Below, piece after piece: positions 42,632 to 53,381 of a stretch of 64,000 bases of DNA; positions within the stretch are counted from its first letter, which is position 1, and each line of letters starts with the position of its first letter. Location: NCBI GenBank assembly GCA_903835255.1, contig CAILMI010000030.1:1-64000 (forward strand). Reading direction: 5' to 3'. The DNA comes from an uncultured Verrucomicrobia subdivision 3 bacterium. Its GTDB lineage: Bacteria; Verrucomicrobiota; Verrucomicrobiia; Limisphaerales; UBA11358. A program made the position numbers and the translations under genes. The notes beneath the pieces are model-generated. The model was not told the origin of the DNA. It saw only the letters and a program-made list of their open reading frames with translations, and made no database searches.

Positions 42632-45191
42632 CGCGGCTCCCGGAGGTCATCACGAAACCGGCACGGACGGGTGCGGGCATCGGGCTGTTGCTGCCCTTAA
42701 CAGAGCGCCAGATAACTTCGTTGAATAGCAAATCATCAGCGGCATCTTCCTTGGCGAAGTTAAATTTGATGTCTGAACCCCATGCGGCCAGACTATTTTT
42801 TTCCTTTAGATCAACATTCGCAGGCAATGCCTCAAACGGCGCGACATCCAACGGCGCTCCGAAGGAATTGAACATCGGCGCGGCAGCAGCGTCGAACTGT
42901 GTCATCGGCTGCAAGCCGAGAATCAGCTCCATCGTCCGGAGCATGGAGGACGTCGAATACATGGTGGAGTCCACGCCGCGTTTGCGCGAATACGGGCTAA
43001 TGACCAGCGCCTCGGTGCGATGCGCGTCCACATGATCCGGTCCGTTTTGGGCGTCATCTTCCACGATGAAGATCGCGGTCGTCGCCCAAAATTTGGAGCG
43101 CGTCACAGCCTCTATAACCTTGCCCACTGCAGCATCATTGTCAGCGACATAAGCCGTGGGCGTCAGGTGGTTTTTAGTGACTCCGTGCGTGTGATCGTTT
43201 GGAAGACGCAGGATTTGCAGGCGCGGCATTTCTCCTTCGCCCTCGAATCGCTTCAGTTCGCTAATGAAACGGTTCGCGCGTATGTCGTCCGAGTAATCCA
43301 TATCAAAGCCGATAAACCAAGGATCAAAATGTCCTTGCAGCGATTTCAGTTTCGTGGATGAAGGCTTGTTCGTCGACGCCGCATTTTGCACGAACTCTCC
43401 GTAGCTGCGATAGCTTACCCCGGCCTCGCGGGCGCGATCCCAAATGTATCCGCTCGCCGGCGCTGCCACGGGAAACACGCCTTCGCTGGGATAAGGAAAT
43501 TTTGATTTCTTATGGCCGTAGTTGAACGGCCAGGTTTTCTCGACGAAATCTGTCGCGTAGGCCGCCATCGACCATTCATGACCGTCGGCGCTGACTTCGC
43601 TCTCGGCGTAGAAATTATCGAGCAGCACGAATTCTCGGACCAGCTTGTGAAGATTTGGTGTGATTTTTTCAGGAAACAGACAAAGCGTCGGGTCGCCGTT
43701 GCCTTCGGGCAAATCGCCAAAGACTTGGTCGTAGGTGCGGTTCTCCTTGATGATATAAATGCAATGTTTGATTGGGCTGTCATCTCCGACTCGCGCGGGA
43801 ATCGGATTGCCTTCGGGGCGCGCCAGCGTTACGGAGGCATCGTCGCGCAGCGGCGTGCATTTCAAAACTTCCGCCGTCCACGCGGCCATCTGCTGCGACA
43901 GTTTGTCCCTTGACGGCAGATCAATGATGCTCAACGTGCCGCGAAACAGTTTGCCGATGTATTGCTCGGAGGACTTGCCCCGCACGGGCTGGGGGCCTTT
44001 TGGGTTGGCCTTTGCGACATTGCCCTTCCCGTTGGCGACAAGGAGTTTTTTTCCGTCCGGCGTGACTCGAACCGATGTGGGATACCAGCCCGTCGGTATG
44101 AATCCAAGCGAGCGGCTCTTGCCCGGTGTCTCGACATCGAACACGCCGATCGCGTTGATATTGGCGTTGGCGACGAACAACGTTTTTTGATCCGGCGACA
44201 GCGCGAGGCTGTTCGGGGTCGCCCCGCGCGGTGATTTCGGAAATAGCGTGGCCCAAATTGTTTCAACCGCGCGCCCTGTGCTCGCGTCAATCACTGACAC
44301 CGTGTTGTCATTCGCGTTGGCAACGAAAAGAAATTTTCCATCGCGGCTCAAAACCATCTCGCACGGATGCGCGCCTGCAGCCCAGTGCTCAATGACTTTT
44401 TCAGTTTTCAAATCCACGACCGCGATGTTTGCCTTGGCCCATTCGCTGACGTAGAGCCGGTCTCGTTTAGAGTCCACCACACAGGCATAGGGAAAAACGG
44501 CATCGGGATTATCAGCCAGTTTGGCGGCCTTGGCGCGCTTGGTCGCAGCGCTAGTGTCCTCATCCTCGGCGCCGACGGCTTCTGGCTGAATTTCTTTTTT
44601 GCCGACAACGAGATCGATATTGCTGACTGATTTGTCCGACAACTTGACGCGCGAAACCGTGTCGCCCCACAAATTCACGGCAAATAAATTTTTCCCGGTA
44701 TTATCCAGCGCTATACCTGCCGGCACACCGTTCTGACCCGGTTTGCGGAGCGCAATACTGTTGCTGATTGAAAACTTTCCACTGTTGAAGGTGAAGGTAA
44801 AAATATTTTCCCCGCTTGCGCCACTGCAAAATATTTTCTTTCCATCCGGGCTGAATGATAAGCCATAGAACGCCTCGGCCACATTTGCACGCGCTGTGAT
44901 TTTCTTTTCCGACAAACTGACTGCAACCAGTTCATTCTGGCTGTAACCAGAGTGGAGCAGCACGGCGAATTTTCCGTCCGGCGACACGGCAAGGTTGACT
45001 GGGAAATCGCCTAGCTCGACATGGCTGCCGGCCGGGCGCAGCGACCATTGGTTTGGCAGCAGCATCGAGCCGTCCGGCCGCCGCCCGGGCCAGTGGGCTG
45101 TTTCGCCAGCTTGGGCATAATTTGCGGTCGTCAGCAGAGTGACCGCGAGGAGCACTTTGGCTGCGTTCAAGTTCGTTAATTTCATTTTCAT
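42621..45191 (-). CDS. YncE-like beta-propeller + phosphoesterase fusion, copy 2
   Basis: [19 protein letters not shown]...[20 protein letters not shown]...[27 protein letters not shown]. Confidence 0.9.
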   Translation of the reverse strand: MKMKLTNLNAAKVLLAVTLLTTANYAQAGETAHWPGRRPDGSMLLPNQWSLRPAGSHVELGDFPVNLAVSPDGKFAVLLHSGYSQNELVAVSLSEKKITARANVAEAFYGLSFSPDGKKIFCSGASGENIFTFTFNSGKFSISNSIALRKPGQNGVPAGIALDNTGKNLFAVNLWGDTVSRVKLSDKSVSNIDLVVGKKEIQPEAVGAEDEDTSAATKRAKAAKLADNPDAVFPYACVVDSKRDRLYVSEWAKANIAVVDLKTEKVIEHWAAGAHPCEMVLSRDGKFLFVANANDNTVSVIDASTGRAVETIWATLFPKSPRGATPNSLALSPDQKTLFVANANINAIGVFDVETPGKSRSLGFIPTGWYPTSVRVTPDGKKLLVANGKGNVAKANPKGPQPVRGKSSEQYIGKLFRGTLSIIDLPSRDKLSQQMAAWTAEVLKCTPLRDDASVTLARPEGNPIPARVGDDSPIKHCIYIIKENRTYDQVFGDLPEGNGDPTLCLFPEKITPNLHKLVREFVLLDNFYAESEVSADGHEWSMAAYATDFVEKTWPFNYGHKKSKFPYPSEGVFPVAAPASGYIWDRAREAGVSYRSYGEFVQNAASTNKPSSTKLKSLQGHFDPWFIGFDMDYSDDIRANRFISELKRFEGEGEMPRLQILRLPNDHTHGVTKNHLTPTAYVADNDAAVGKVIEAVTRSKFWATTAIFIVEDDAQNGPDHVDAHRTEALVISPYSRKRGVDSTMYSTSSMLRTMELILGLQPMTQFDAAAAPMFNSFGAPLDVAPFEALPANVDLKEKNSLAAWGSDIKFNFAKEDAADDLLFNEVIWRSVKGSNSPMPAPVRAGFVMTSGSRDED

Positions 45192-45203
45192 AAGTTTTGT
45201 TGA

Positions 45204-46538
45204 CTAAATACTAGCCGCATCAGTTTGTATTGGTTGCGTCGCCGGACTACGTCCCGCAAAAAACAGAGCCGCAATTATAATTGCCGCAAGCGAAACGATG
45301 GCCACTACCCAGCCGGTGAGCATAAACAAATCCAGTATATTCCCGCCGGGATGTAAAAAATTTTTAGCCACCATGACACCCACATAACCAAGGTAGCCGA
45401 ACGCATCTGCCAGATACATCAGGTAGCCGATATTCCCGCGTTCACGTGTCATGGCGATAAACCGCTCAAACACGGTGGTGTGTACCGCCACATACGGCAG
45501 GTATAATCCCAAACCCATCAGCACGACAAATGCAAACGGCGATACCAGCCCGGCTGCTTGGGCCGCGAGCGCTGCCAGAATCAAACCCAGCCCGCTGGCT
45601 GCCACAGTCAAACTTAAAAAAAATGCAGTGCGATTCTCCCGCACCAGCACATGTAGGCCGTTGATCAGCAACACCCCCATCGCTACATAAATTTCAGAAC
45701 GCGTAAAAACGGCCGCATTAATCTTAACGCCCAGCCCGGCCCAGATTTCTGGGGCAAAATCAGCCCGCATGCTGCGCAACACCGTGACCATCAAGTACAC
45801 GGCCCCGATAGCCAGCAGCCCCGGCGCGTAACGCCAGAACAAACGGGCGCGTTCGGCGGCGTTTATCGGTGCTCGCTCCGACCGCGCCGCCACATCTGTG
45901 GCATCCGGCGGTGGAATCTGCCGCAGCATCCAGACAAAAACGACCAGCGGGAGCAGAAAGATAAGTCCCGCAAAGGCGGGCATCCAGATTTCCGGCACTC
46001 CGCTTTTCAGCAACCAGGCGCCGACGGATTTGGTGAAGCCGTCCGCCAAAATAAAACTCGCGCATAGCCCAGCTACGAAAGCTTCCGTCATGCGCCGCCC
46101 TTCCAGAAATCCGAGCACTAAGCCAAACACCATCCCCAGCGGCAGTCCGTTCAAAAACAGACATGCGATATTCCATGGCGGCGGCACAAGGCCGAACATC
46201 ACTAGTGCCAGCTCCGCAATGCCTACCAGCATAAGCAACATGTGACCGCGCCGCGCCTCGGTCATTTCGGCGATTACTTTAATGCCAATGAACTTTGAAA
46301 TCGTGTATCCCAGCACCTGCGCTAGCACAAGCCACGTCTTGAATCCGACTACAAACGGGGCTTCATTATAAGTCCCTGCCGTGAACGGCTTGCGCAGCGC
46401 ATACATGCAGGCATACGCTCCAAAAGCTGCCGCCACGCACCAGCAATTTAAAAAAAACCGGCTGTTAAAAATCAGTCCAGACGCCCTGCTGGTCAGCCTA
46501 TTATTCACGAGCAGATCCGCGATGGTTGCCGCACGCAA
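45204..46538 (-). CDS. MFS-like transporter (DUF5690-like)
   Basis: 12-TM-like; YACMYALRKPFTAGTYNE...GYTISKFIGIKVIAEM. Confidence 0.75.
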   Translation of the reverse strand: MRAATIADLLVNNRLTSRASGLIFNSRFFLNCWCVAAAFGAYACMYALRKPFTAGTYNEAPFVVGFKTWLVLAQVLGYTISKFIGIKVIAEMTEARRGHMLLMLVGIAELALVMFGLVPPPWNIACLFLNGLPLGMVFGLVLGFLEGRRMTEAFVAGLCASFILADGFTKSVGAWLLKSGVPEIWMPAFAGLIFLLPLVVFVWMLRQIPPPDATDVAARSERAPINAAERARLFWRYAPGLLAIGAVYLMVTVLRSMRADFAPEIWAGLGVKINAAVFTRSEIYVAMGVLLINGLHVLVRENRTAFFLSLTVAASGLGLILAALAAQAAGLVSPFAFVVLMGLGLYLPYVAVHTTVFERFIAMTRERGNIGYLMYLADAFGYLGYVGVMVAKNFLHPGGNILDLFMLTGWVVAIVSLAAIIIAALFFAGRSPATQPIQTDAASI

Positions 46539-46690
46539 GTTTCGGACTCGAATTCATCTCATCTAACTTCAATTTAATATCAAGCGCTTCTGATGCCTTA
46601 TCGTGACACATTTTTTTGCGGCGTTTCAAGGAATCGAAATGTCGCCATTCCTTTTCCCTCGAAGTCATTACCTAATTTTAGACAGTCGTT

Positions 46691-47656
46691 TTAACCAAAC
46701 TGTAACTTGGCGCTCCCCTGATTATCGTTTTCCCGACATTCCTGCGGAGTGGTCTGAAATTCACGTCGAAAGGATGCAATGAAATGGCTGCTGGTCTTGA
46801 AACCGAGTTGGTAACCCACTTCCTTGACAGAAAGTTTCGAATCGCGCAACAGCTCGCGCGCGCGCTCCAGTAGCATCCGGTTATAAAAACTCGCAGGAGA
46901 CTGCCGCGTGGAGGCGAAAAATAAACGGGCAAAACGTTCTTCGCTGCTGCCAAGAAACTGGCATAGCTTTTGCAGGCGGAAATTTTCCTTGCGACACCAT
47001 CGCATAAATTCATGGGCCCGCACAAAATCCCGTCGTGGTAAACGGGGCGTAAGATCCGCCGGCATCTTGTGGACATGCTTCTGCGGCCACGAGCGCAGGG
47101 CCTCGACCAGCATCCGCATGGACAGGGTTTCAAGGACTATTTTATGGCCCGGCAAACCACCGCGTAATTCTGCCGCAATATTTTGCGCGCAGTCATGCAG
47201 CACCTGATTTTCCAGCTTACCCATAAACGCTGGGCTGCTCTCATCGGTTAGCGGCGGAAGGTTGAATTCATTGACCAGTGGAGCGACTAGGCGGCGCTCA
47301 AAGGAAAGTATTACCGCTTCGCAACTTCTGCCATTCCGCGAACGGTAGCCGCTGGTGTGTTCGATGCCGTGATTGCCAAAGATAGTTCCGCCGCGACCCA
47401 CAACTTCCGTCTGCCCCATCTGCGATTTGACAATTTCACCATCCAGACACACGACGATTGTGTATTCGGCGTAAGTGTGCGGCTGAAATAATACATCGGA
47501 TTCAGGTCGATAATTCTGCACACATAACCGGCCATCTTCACGCGTCCAGAAAACACTGGAGGGCTTTAAGTCATCACCGGGTTTGAAGGGGAGCGTTGGC
47601 ACATTTTTTCGGAGTAAAAAATTTGACGCTTTCGTTTCGTTCAATGATAAGATCAT
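46691..47656 (-). CDS. AraC-family transcriptional regulator
   Basis: C-terminal SVKEVGYQLGFKTSSHFIASFRREFQTTPQECRE. Confidence 0.92.
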   Translation of the reverse strand: MILSLNETKASNFLLRKNVPTLPFKPGDDLKPSSVFWTREDGRLCVQNYRPESDVLFQPHTYAEYTIVVCLDGEIVKSQMGQTEVVGRGGTIFGNHGIEHTSGYRSRNGRSCEAVILSFERRLVAPLVNEFNLPPLTDESSPAFMGKLENQVLHDCAQNIAAELRGGLPGHKIVLETLSMRMLVEALRSWPQKHVHKMPADLTPRLPRRDFVRAHEFMRWCRKENFRLQKLCQFLGSSEERFARLFFASTRQSPASFYNRMLLERARELLRDSKLSVKEVGYQLGFKTSSHFIASFRREFQTTPQECRENDNQGSAKLQFG

Positions 47657-47727
47657 GGCCGGACTTTAATTATTCTACCTTAGCCTAAACATTCGCCGAT
47701 AAATGAAACGATTGAGTGAAGAATAGG

Positions 47728-47749
47728 TGACAAAATGCCGGACATGTCA
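47728..47749. promoter_or_regulatory. Candidate operator TGACA-N12-TGTCA between divergent AraC and PhnX-like genes
   Basis: Inverted repeat in the divergent intergenic region, also containing GACATGTC palindrome. Confidence 0.3.
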
Positions 47750-47863
47750 TTTAACTCCAGGTGCCCGATTTAAAAATCGAAGGGAACAGAACATCGCTAC
47801 GGCTTGTCAACGCCGCCCGACTTTAAGCAATATTTGGGAAATAAGTTCAAAATCATTTAAACT

Positions 47864-48598
47864 ATGCCCTCGCCAAAAATAAAACTGGCCATGTTTGACC
47901 TTGCCGGTACCACCATACGCGATGATAACGCAGTCAGCAGTTGCCTATTTCGCGCTGCCCAGGAATTCAACCTGCCAACATCCGCCGAGGAAATCCAATT
48001 ACATATGGGGACAAATAAGATTCACCTCTATCAATTTCTGATCGCTAAGTCGCAAGGCATCAAAATGGATTTTAGGGATTTTGAAAAAGAGCAGCCGCAT
48101 GAGACTCTGGATTTAGCCAGACAGATTTTTTTCCGCTACGAGGAAATTATGATTGCCCATTACCGGCGCGAGGTGGTCCCCATTGATGGCGCGGTGGAAA
48201 GTTTCCGCTGGTGTCATGAACACGGCATCAAAGTTGCCACCGGCACCGGATTTCATCGCCAAATTACGCAGGCAATCATGGATGCACTGGGTTGGTTGAG
48301 GGACGGGCTAGTGGATGTGGCAGTAGATGTCGAGCACACTCCACGCCATCGCGGCCGGCCCGCTCCGTTCATGGTTTTTCATGCCATGAGCCAGCTGGAC
48401 ATCCAGAGCGTGCATGAAGTTATCAAGCTCGGCGACACGCCCGCTGACATGTTAGAGGGACACAACGCCGGCTGTCGCGGCATCATCGGCGTGTTGAGCG
48501 GGCCTCTGCCGGTCACCGCATGGGGCGGCTACCGGCATACGCACATTATCCCGAGCGTTAAAGATTTGCCGCACTTGATTGAAAGCGAATTTTGCTGA
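47864..48598 (+). CDS. Phosphonatase-like HAD hydrolase (PhnX-related)
   Basis: MFDLAGTTIRDDNAV (DxAGT motif); cap MGTNK lysine; VHEVIKLGDTPADMLEG. Confidence 0.82.
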   Translation: MPSPKIKLAMFDLAGTTIRDDNAVSSCLFRAAQEFNLPTSAEEIQLHMGTNKIHLYQFLIAKSQGIKMDFRDFEKEQPHETLDLARQIFFRYEEIMIAHYRREVVPIDGAVESFRWCHEHGIKVATGTGFHRQITQAIMDALGWLRDGLVDVAVDVEHTPRHRGRPAPFMVFHAMSQLDIQSVHEVIKLGDTPADMLEGHNAGCRGIIGVLSGPLPVTAWGGYRHTHIIPSVKDLPHLIESEFC

Positions 48599-48600
48599 CT

Positions 48601-49698
48601 ATGAAAACCAGCCGCGTCGCAATCTTTCATGGAGCCAACCAGCCCATCACGTTGGAGACTGTCGCCGTGCCTCCGCTGCGGGAAGGAGAAATTCTCGTTC
48701 GAAATGAATACACCACTCTTTGCCGCAGCGACTTGAATACATTTTGCGGCAAGCGTACGGAAAAAATACCCACCATTCTCGGCCACGAAATCGTTGGGGT
48801 CATTGAGGAACTTGGACCGAATGCACCGCTGAAGGATTGTCGCGGAAGCGCGCTGCGCGAGGGCGATCGCGTCACCTGGGCCATCTACGCCTCGGATCCC
48901 CATTCCACAATGGCGCGGGAGGGCCTTCCGCAAAAAGCTCCCGGCCTGTTCAAATACGGCCATGAAGAAATTCTTCCCGAGAGCCATCTCCACGGCGGCC
49001 TCGCCGACTACTGCATCCTGCGACGGCACACGCCTATCATCGGCATCACAGCAGAAATCCCTCTGCCGGCTCTGGCGTTGATCAATTGCTCGGTGGCTAC
49101 CGTCGCTGGAGCGCTCCGGCTGGCGGGCACGTTAACTGGACGCGATGTGCTCGTCACGGGCGCGGGCATGCTGGGCGTGATTGCCTGTGCGATGTGCCGA
49201 AGCCAGGGCGCGCGCCATGTCATTGCACTGGACGTGAGCGATGCGCGATTGGAAACCGCCAAAAAGTTTGGCGCCAATTTTGTGTCGAATGCAGCGAAGG
49301 AATGCGGCCTTACCGTAGAAAATATTAAGTTGCTCGCGCCGGACATCCATCTCTCAGCCGCGCTAGATTTTAGCGGTGTGCCGGAAACGATGGAGATGAT
49401 TCTATCAGCACTGGGCGTCGGCGGCGTGGCAGTTCTCGTAGGGGCCACCTTTCCGCAGCGTGCGCTATCCATCAACGCCGAGCGGCTCATCCGCAATATC
49501 CACACAGTGCGCGGCCTGCATAACTACAACCAGCAGGATTTCATCGCCGCCGCAGAATTCATGGCGAGGCATCATAGCGATTTTCCATTTGCCAGGCTAG
49601 TGGAAGACGCCTTCAATCTGGACTCGGTGAACGAAGCGTTCCACAGCGGCGTAAATACCGGAGCGTATCGAATCGGTATCCGGCTCAACGAGCGCTGA
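48601..49698 (+). CDS. Zn-dependent alcohol dehydrogenase (phosphonate-catabolism-associated type)
   Basis: TLCRSDLNTFCGKRTEKIPTILGHEIVGVIEELG...VLVTGAGMLGVIACAMC. Confidence 0.82.
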   Translation: MKTSRVAIFHGANQPITLETVAVPPLREGEILVRNEYTTLCRSDLNTFCGKRTEKIPTILGHEIVGVIEELGPNAPLKDCRGSALREGDRVTWAIYASDPHSTMAREGLPQKAPGLFKYGHEEILPESHLHGGLADYCILRRHTPIIGITAEIPLPALALINCSVATVAGALRLAGTLTGRDVLVTGAGMLGVIACAMCRSQGARHVIALDVSDARLETAKKFGANFVSNAAKECGLTVENIKLLAPDIHLSAALDFSGVPETMEMILSALGVGGVAVLVGATFPQRALSINAERLIRNIHTVRGLHNYNQQDFIAAAEFMARHHSDFPFARLVEDAFNLDSVNEAFHSGVNTGAYRIGIRLNER

Positions 49699-49725
49699 AG
49701 CTTTCCGCCGTTCCTCCCGACGGTG

Positions 49726-50571
49726 TCAGCGGACTCGCGAGATGACCCGGGACGTCTCCCCTTTTTTTATGCGCCCGGAAATATGCTCTATCACGGGCAG
49801 CAAGTCGGCAACAGTTTCAATCAGATAATGGGGACGGAACGCGAGCAGTTTTTTCTTAGCCGCTGTGATTTTTGCTTTGCGCTTGGCAGCCGGTAGGGCG
49901 GCGAGTTCCGAACAAGAGCAGCCGACTTCATTGCCGGATTTGACCACGGCCACCACCCATGCGCCCGCCGCGTGGCCCTCTGCGATATCCGCGGGCGTGT
50001 CGCCGACTTTTACAAAAGTGCTAGGCGGATAGATACCTAATTTCTGAGCGATATAATACATCATCCACGGCGCGGGCCGGCCCTGGCCGACGTGGTCGGG
50101 ACACACCCACAAGTCAGAATAGTAGCCCTGCTTAAATGCGAGCGGGATGAGATCCTTGATCATGAAGCTCTCGAATCCGGTGGTGTTGGCAATCTTGATG
50201 CCCTTTTCGCGCAGTTCGTTGACCACCTCGACTACGCCGGGAATCAGTTCGTGATATTGCACCACCCACCCTGCTTGCAAGGGCGCAAATTCGGCGCACA
50301 ATACATCAAGGGATTTGGCCGTTGGCGGGTTGCCGTTGGCCTCCGTCCATCGATCGCGGATAGCAGCGGTTTCCAAGAGTGTGCGGATATGATCGCGCTT
50401 GTGTAAACCCATCGACTCGCGCGCCTGGGCGGGCGAAATCGAGACGCCGTAGCGCGCGAACAGTTCGATGAAGGCAGCCAGCGGTCCCCGGCAGCCATAA
50501 TCGAGAATTGTTCCAGAAATATCAAACACGACCGCACGCACACCTAGCTTATCTTGATTTTTAAGAGACAT
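49726..50571 (-). CDS. phnX: Phosphonoacetaldehyde hydrolase
   Basis: VVFDISGTILDYGCRGPLAAFIELFARYGVSISPAQARESMGLHKRDHIRTLL...GRPAPWMMYYIAQKLGIYPP...VKVGDTPADIAEG. Confidence 0.87.
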   Translation of the reverse strand: MSLKNQDKLGVRAVVFDISGTILDYGCRGPLAAFIELFARYGVSISPAQARESMGLHKRDHIRTLLETAAIRDRWTEANGNPPTAKSLDVLCAEFAPLQAGWVVQYHELIPGVVEVVNELREKGIKIANTTGFESFMIKDLIPLAFKQGYYSDLWVCPDHVGQGRPAPWMMYYIAQKLGIYPPSTFVKVGDTPADIAEGHAAGAWVVAVVKSGNEVGCSCSELAALPAAKRKAKITAAKKKLLAFRPHYLIETVADLLPVIEHISGRIKKGETSRVISRVR

Positions 50572-51469
50572 ACTTGGCTAATGATCAAAACCGCACCCAA
50601 ATCTTTGCAGGCCGGAGTTTGCTGGTTTTGATAATTATATCGCTTTGATTTATACGGTTTTGCTAAGCGGGGTGAAATACCAAGCAGTATCCAAAATCCC
50701 GTTTTACAAAGCGGCGCATGAAACTTTTACGCACTATTTAGGGGCGGAAATTATTTCCTTTCACGGATATCAGGCGAATCAGGGAGCGTTTTACCTGATC
50801 AAAAAGTTCGCTTTCGCTCACCATCAGAAACAAATGCAAAACCGGCTTGGATGCCATTTCTGAAGCCTACCCGCCCAACGCGGAAATTTGATTAGTTTAA
50901 ATAGTGAGTGTTGAATCCAGCCGATTGCTGGGAAGAATCACCGTCACCGCACCGGAAATCGTGCTGGCGGCGATAAATCGGGGTAGTATTTCTCGGTAAT
51001 CCGCCAACTGATCACGCAGTAATCGGCAGGTGACCTCTCCTTTAGTTTTGAGGTCAGTCGGCTGCGTAAACTAGACCAGTGAGGGAGCGTTGGGTGGGGT
51101 AACAAAGCTTTTGCCAGCGCTGAATTGGTTTTTTATATTCAGAATAAATATTTCATCCGATGGCTTTTGCCCGCTGACACTAGGGCTCCAAATACCAGCC
51201 TGCCCTGATCTGATCAGGGTGGAGCACATCTCGGCTGTGGGTCACGACCTATTGCCTTCCCTCAAAAATGTCGGCTTAACCAAATATAGCTCGTTCGTCA
51301 TCACATCGTGCATAGGAAGCAACTACCAAAAATAGATGTGCTAAGGCTGCGCGGCACGACTGCACGAAGTTACTAGAGGCAAAGACACCAACTGCCAGCC
51401 AAATCAGCCTGGCCATTTTGATTAACCACGAACGCACCGTGTTTTCTTAATAACTGGGTGTGCGGAAAA

Positions 51470-53176
51470 CTATTTTTTCCCGCCCTGCGAAATAGCCGTC
51501 TCCCAGGATCCGTTTCCCTCTTCGAGATAGCGCACGCCGTTGACCTCGGTGAATTTTAACTGTTGCCGCCAAACTCCGCTTTCCATTTTAACTACGACAT
51601 CGCGCCGCCCGAGTTCCACTCCGCTGACGGCGGGGCCGGAAATCGTTAACGCCTCGCTCAAAATCCGGCCATCCAGGGGCTGCGGCGGTCGAATGCCCAT
51701 TAGCCAGAGCAGCGTAGGAACCACATCCACGTTACCGGAGGGAATGGGTGAAATGACGCCGCGTTTAAAATCCGGGCCAAAGGCAACGGCGAGATTGTGC
51801 AAATCTGTGGGCGATAATGTTACATGCATGCCATCACCCGCCCGGTATTCCGTATTTCCTTCATTAGTGATGTCCACCCGCATCGGTCCTGCACTTATAC
51901 CGTTTATTTTCCAACTCGAAGCCACGATGACATCTGCCGCCGTGGGCGCATCCAGCTTCACTTCGGAGAGGGGAAACGTTCCCGGCACGCCCGTGCGCGT
52001 GAATAGTACTCCGGAAGTAGATTCCTGCTGGAGGGCTGTTACCACCCGCTGGATGGTCTCTGGGGATTTTCCCACGACATACACCAATACCGAACCTCCG
52101 TTGCCCACAACCATGATATCATTGGTCTGCGGGGGCGTTGTCCAGACGGATTGGGCATTGAGTCCAGCCCGGCGCAAGGTCGCTGCCACATCGCCGTTCT
52201 GGCCAACGGTCGAGAAGCCGTGGTCTGAAACCACGAGGATATCGGTTTGCTCGCGGACGCCCCGCCGGTCCAGTTCTGCCAGTACGGCAGCTAACCTGTC
52301 GTCAGCATTTTTGATTCCTGCAAGCGCTTCCGGCGAACCGGGTCCGTGATGATGCTGGGAATAATCCGGCTCGCTCAACCAGAGCACGGAATAACCCGGC
52401 AATTTGTCTTTCCAAAAAAAATCCAGCAGACAGCGTGTGGCCCAAGTATCGCGACCGGTATTCGGCGAAGACCCGGGCGGGAACCCCCCCAACTGATTCG
52501 TCAGCCCTTCGCACAAATTTTCCGGAAGCGTCGCCCCTGCGAACCACACGGGATTTTGTGAATCTGCCGGACGCGCCAGCCGGTCATGCAGCAGCGCGAC
52601 CGGTTTTGCCCCGACCACCGCCGTGCGGCCGCCTTTTTTTTGAACCAGCTCCGCCACCGTGGGCACACGAATATATTTGCCGCCGGATAATTTATCGCCC
52701 CGCCGCACGGCGGCAAAAGCTTCCGTGCCAATTTGTTGGAGAGGATTAATTTCTGGGCGGTACTCCCTGTTGGCGAGGATGCCGTTGCGCTGTGGAAACA
52801 CGCCTGTGGACAGCACGGCGCCATTGACTTCCGTTGACGTCGGATACGCGCTGTGATGATTGGCGAACCAAACGCCCTGTTCGCGCAGGGCATGAAGGGT
52901 TGGAGTTAATTCCGCAGAAACATAATCAGGACGCATTCCATCCCAACATATTAAAATAAAATACTTTGCCTGACCGGACGCATGAACCCAAGTGGCCACA
53001 CCCGGTAAAAAAATAATTGCGATTAAAACAAAAACTAAGTTGCGCATCTCACAACATATCCAAAATCCAAAATAATATTCAATGGCAAGCCGGTGACAAT
53101 ATGGTGAAGAAAGTGAGTCACTTGCCGAAGTCGTCATGCGCATTCCAATTTCAAGCTTGTTACTTTCCAGGGTCAA
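51470..53176 (-). CDS. Alkaline-phosphatase superfamily phosphodiesterase/nucleotide pyrophosphatase-like
   Basis: FILICWDGMRPDYVSAELTPTLHALREQGVWFANHHSAYPTSTEVNGAVLSTG...ILVVSDHGFSTVG; real start is downstream of the listed one (about MRNLVFVLIA). Confidence 0.85.
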   Translation of the reverse strand: MTLESNKLEIGMRMTTSASDSLSSPYCHRLAIEYYFGFWICCEMRNLVFVLIAIIFLPGVATWVHASGQAKYFILICWDGMRPDYVSAELTPTLHALREQGVWFANHHSAYPTSTEVNGAVLSTGVFPQRNGILANREYRPEINPLQQIGTEAFAAVRRGDKLSGGKYIRVPTVAELVQKKGGRTAVVGAKPVALLHDRLARPADSQNPVWFAGATLPENLCEGLTNQLGGFPPGSSPNTGRDTWATRCLLDFFWKDKLPGYSVLWLSEPDYSQHHHGPGSPEALAGIKNADDRLAAVLAELDRRGVREQTDILVVSDHGFSTVGQNGDVAATLRRAGLNAQSVWTTPPQTNDIMVVGNGGSVLVYVVGKSPETIQRVVTALQQESTSGVLFTRTGVPGTFPLSEVKLDAPTAADVIVASSWKINGISAGPMRVDITNEGNTEYRAGDGMHVTLSPTDLHNLAVAFGPDFKRGVISPIPSGNVDVVPTLLWLMGIRPPQPLDGRILSEALTISGPAVSGVELGRRDVVVKMESGVWRQQLKFTEVNGVRYLEEGNGSWETAISQGGKK

Positions 53177-53260
53177 ACAGCCGTTTTGATTGCACAGAAT
53201 ACAAAGGATTTATCAATGGTCAGGTCTTCTGGGAAGATACTGTAAGCCGTTGGTTATCAA

Positions 53261-53296
53261 GCGCACACAGCGGAATTGGCAGACACGCCAGACTTC
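53261..53296 (+). pseudogene. Truncated tRNA-Leu-like remnant A (gcgcacacagcggaattggcagacacgccagactt...)
   Basis: gcggaattggcagacacgccagactt matches tRNA-Leu 5' half; no 3' half follows. Confidence 0.65.
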
Positions 53297-53381
53297 AAGC
53301 TGGGAAATTTTGGCATTTGAACCCATGTGGAATAATGACGCGGGACGTCTAGGGCCGTTGCTTATTTAGCTTCGACTTCGT

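Noticed and set aside
50645-50863. 72-aa plus ORF
   Set aside because: Short, unrecognised, no clear coding evidence
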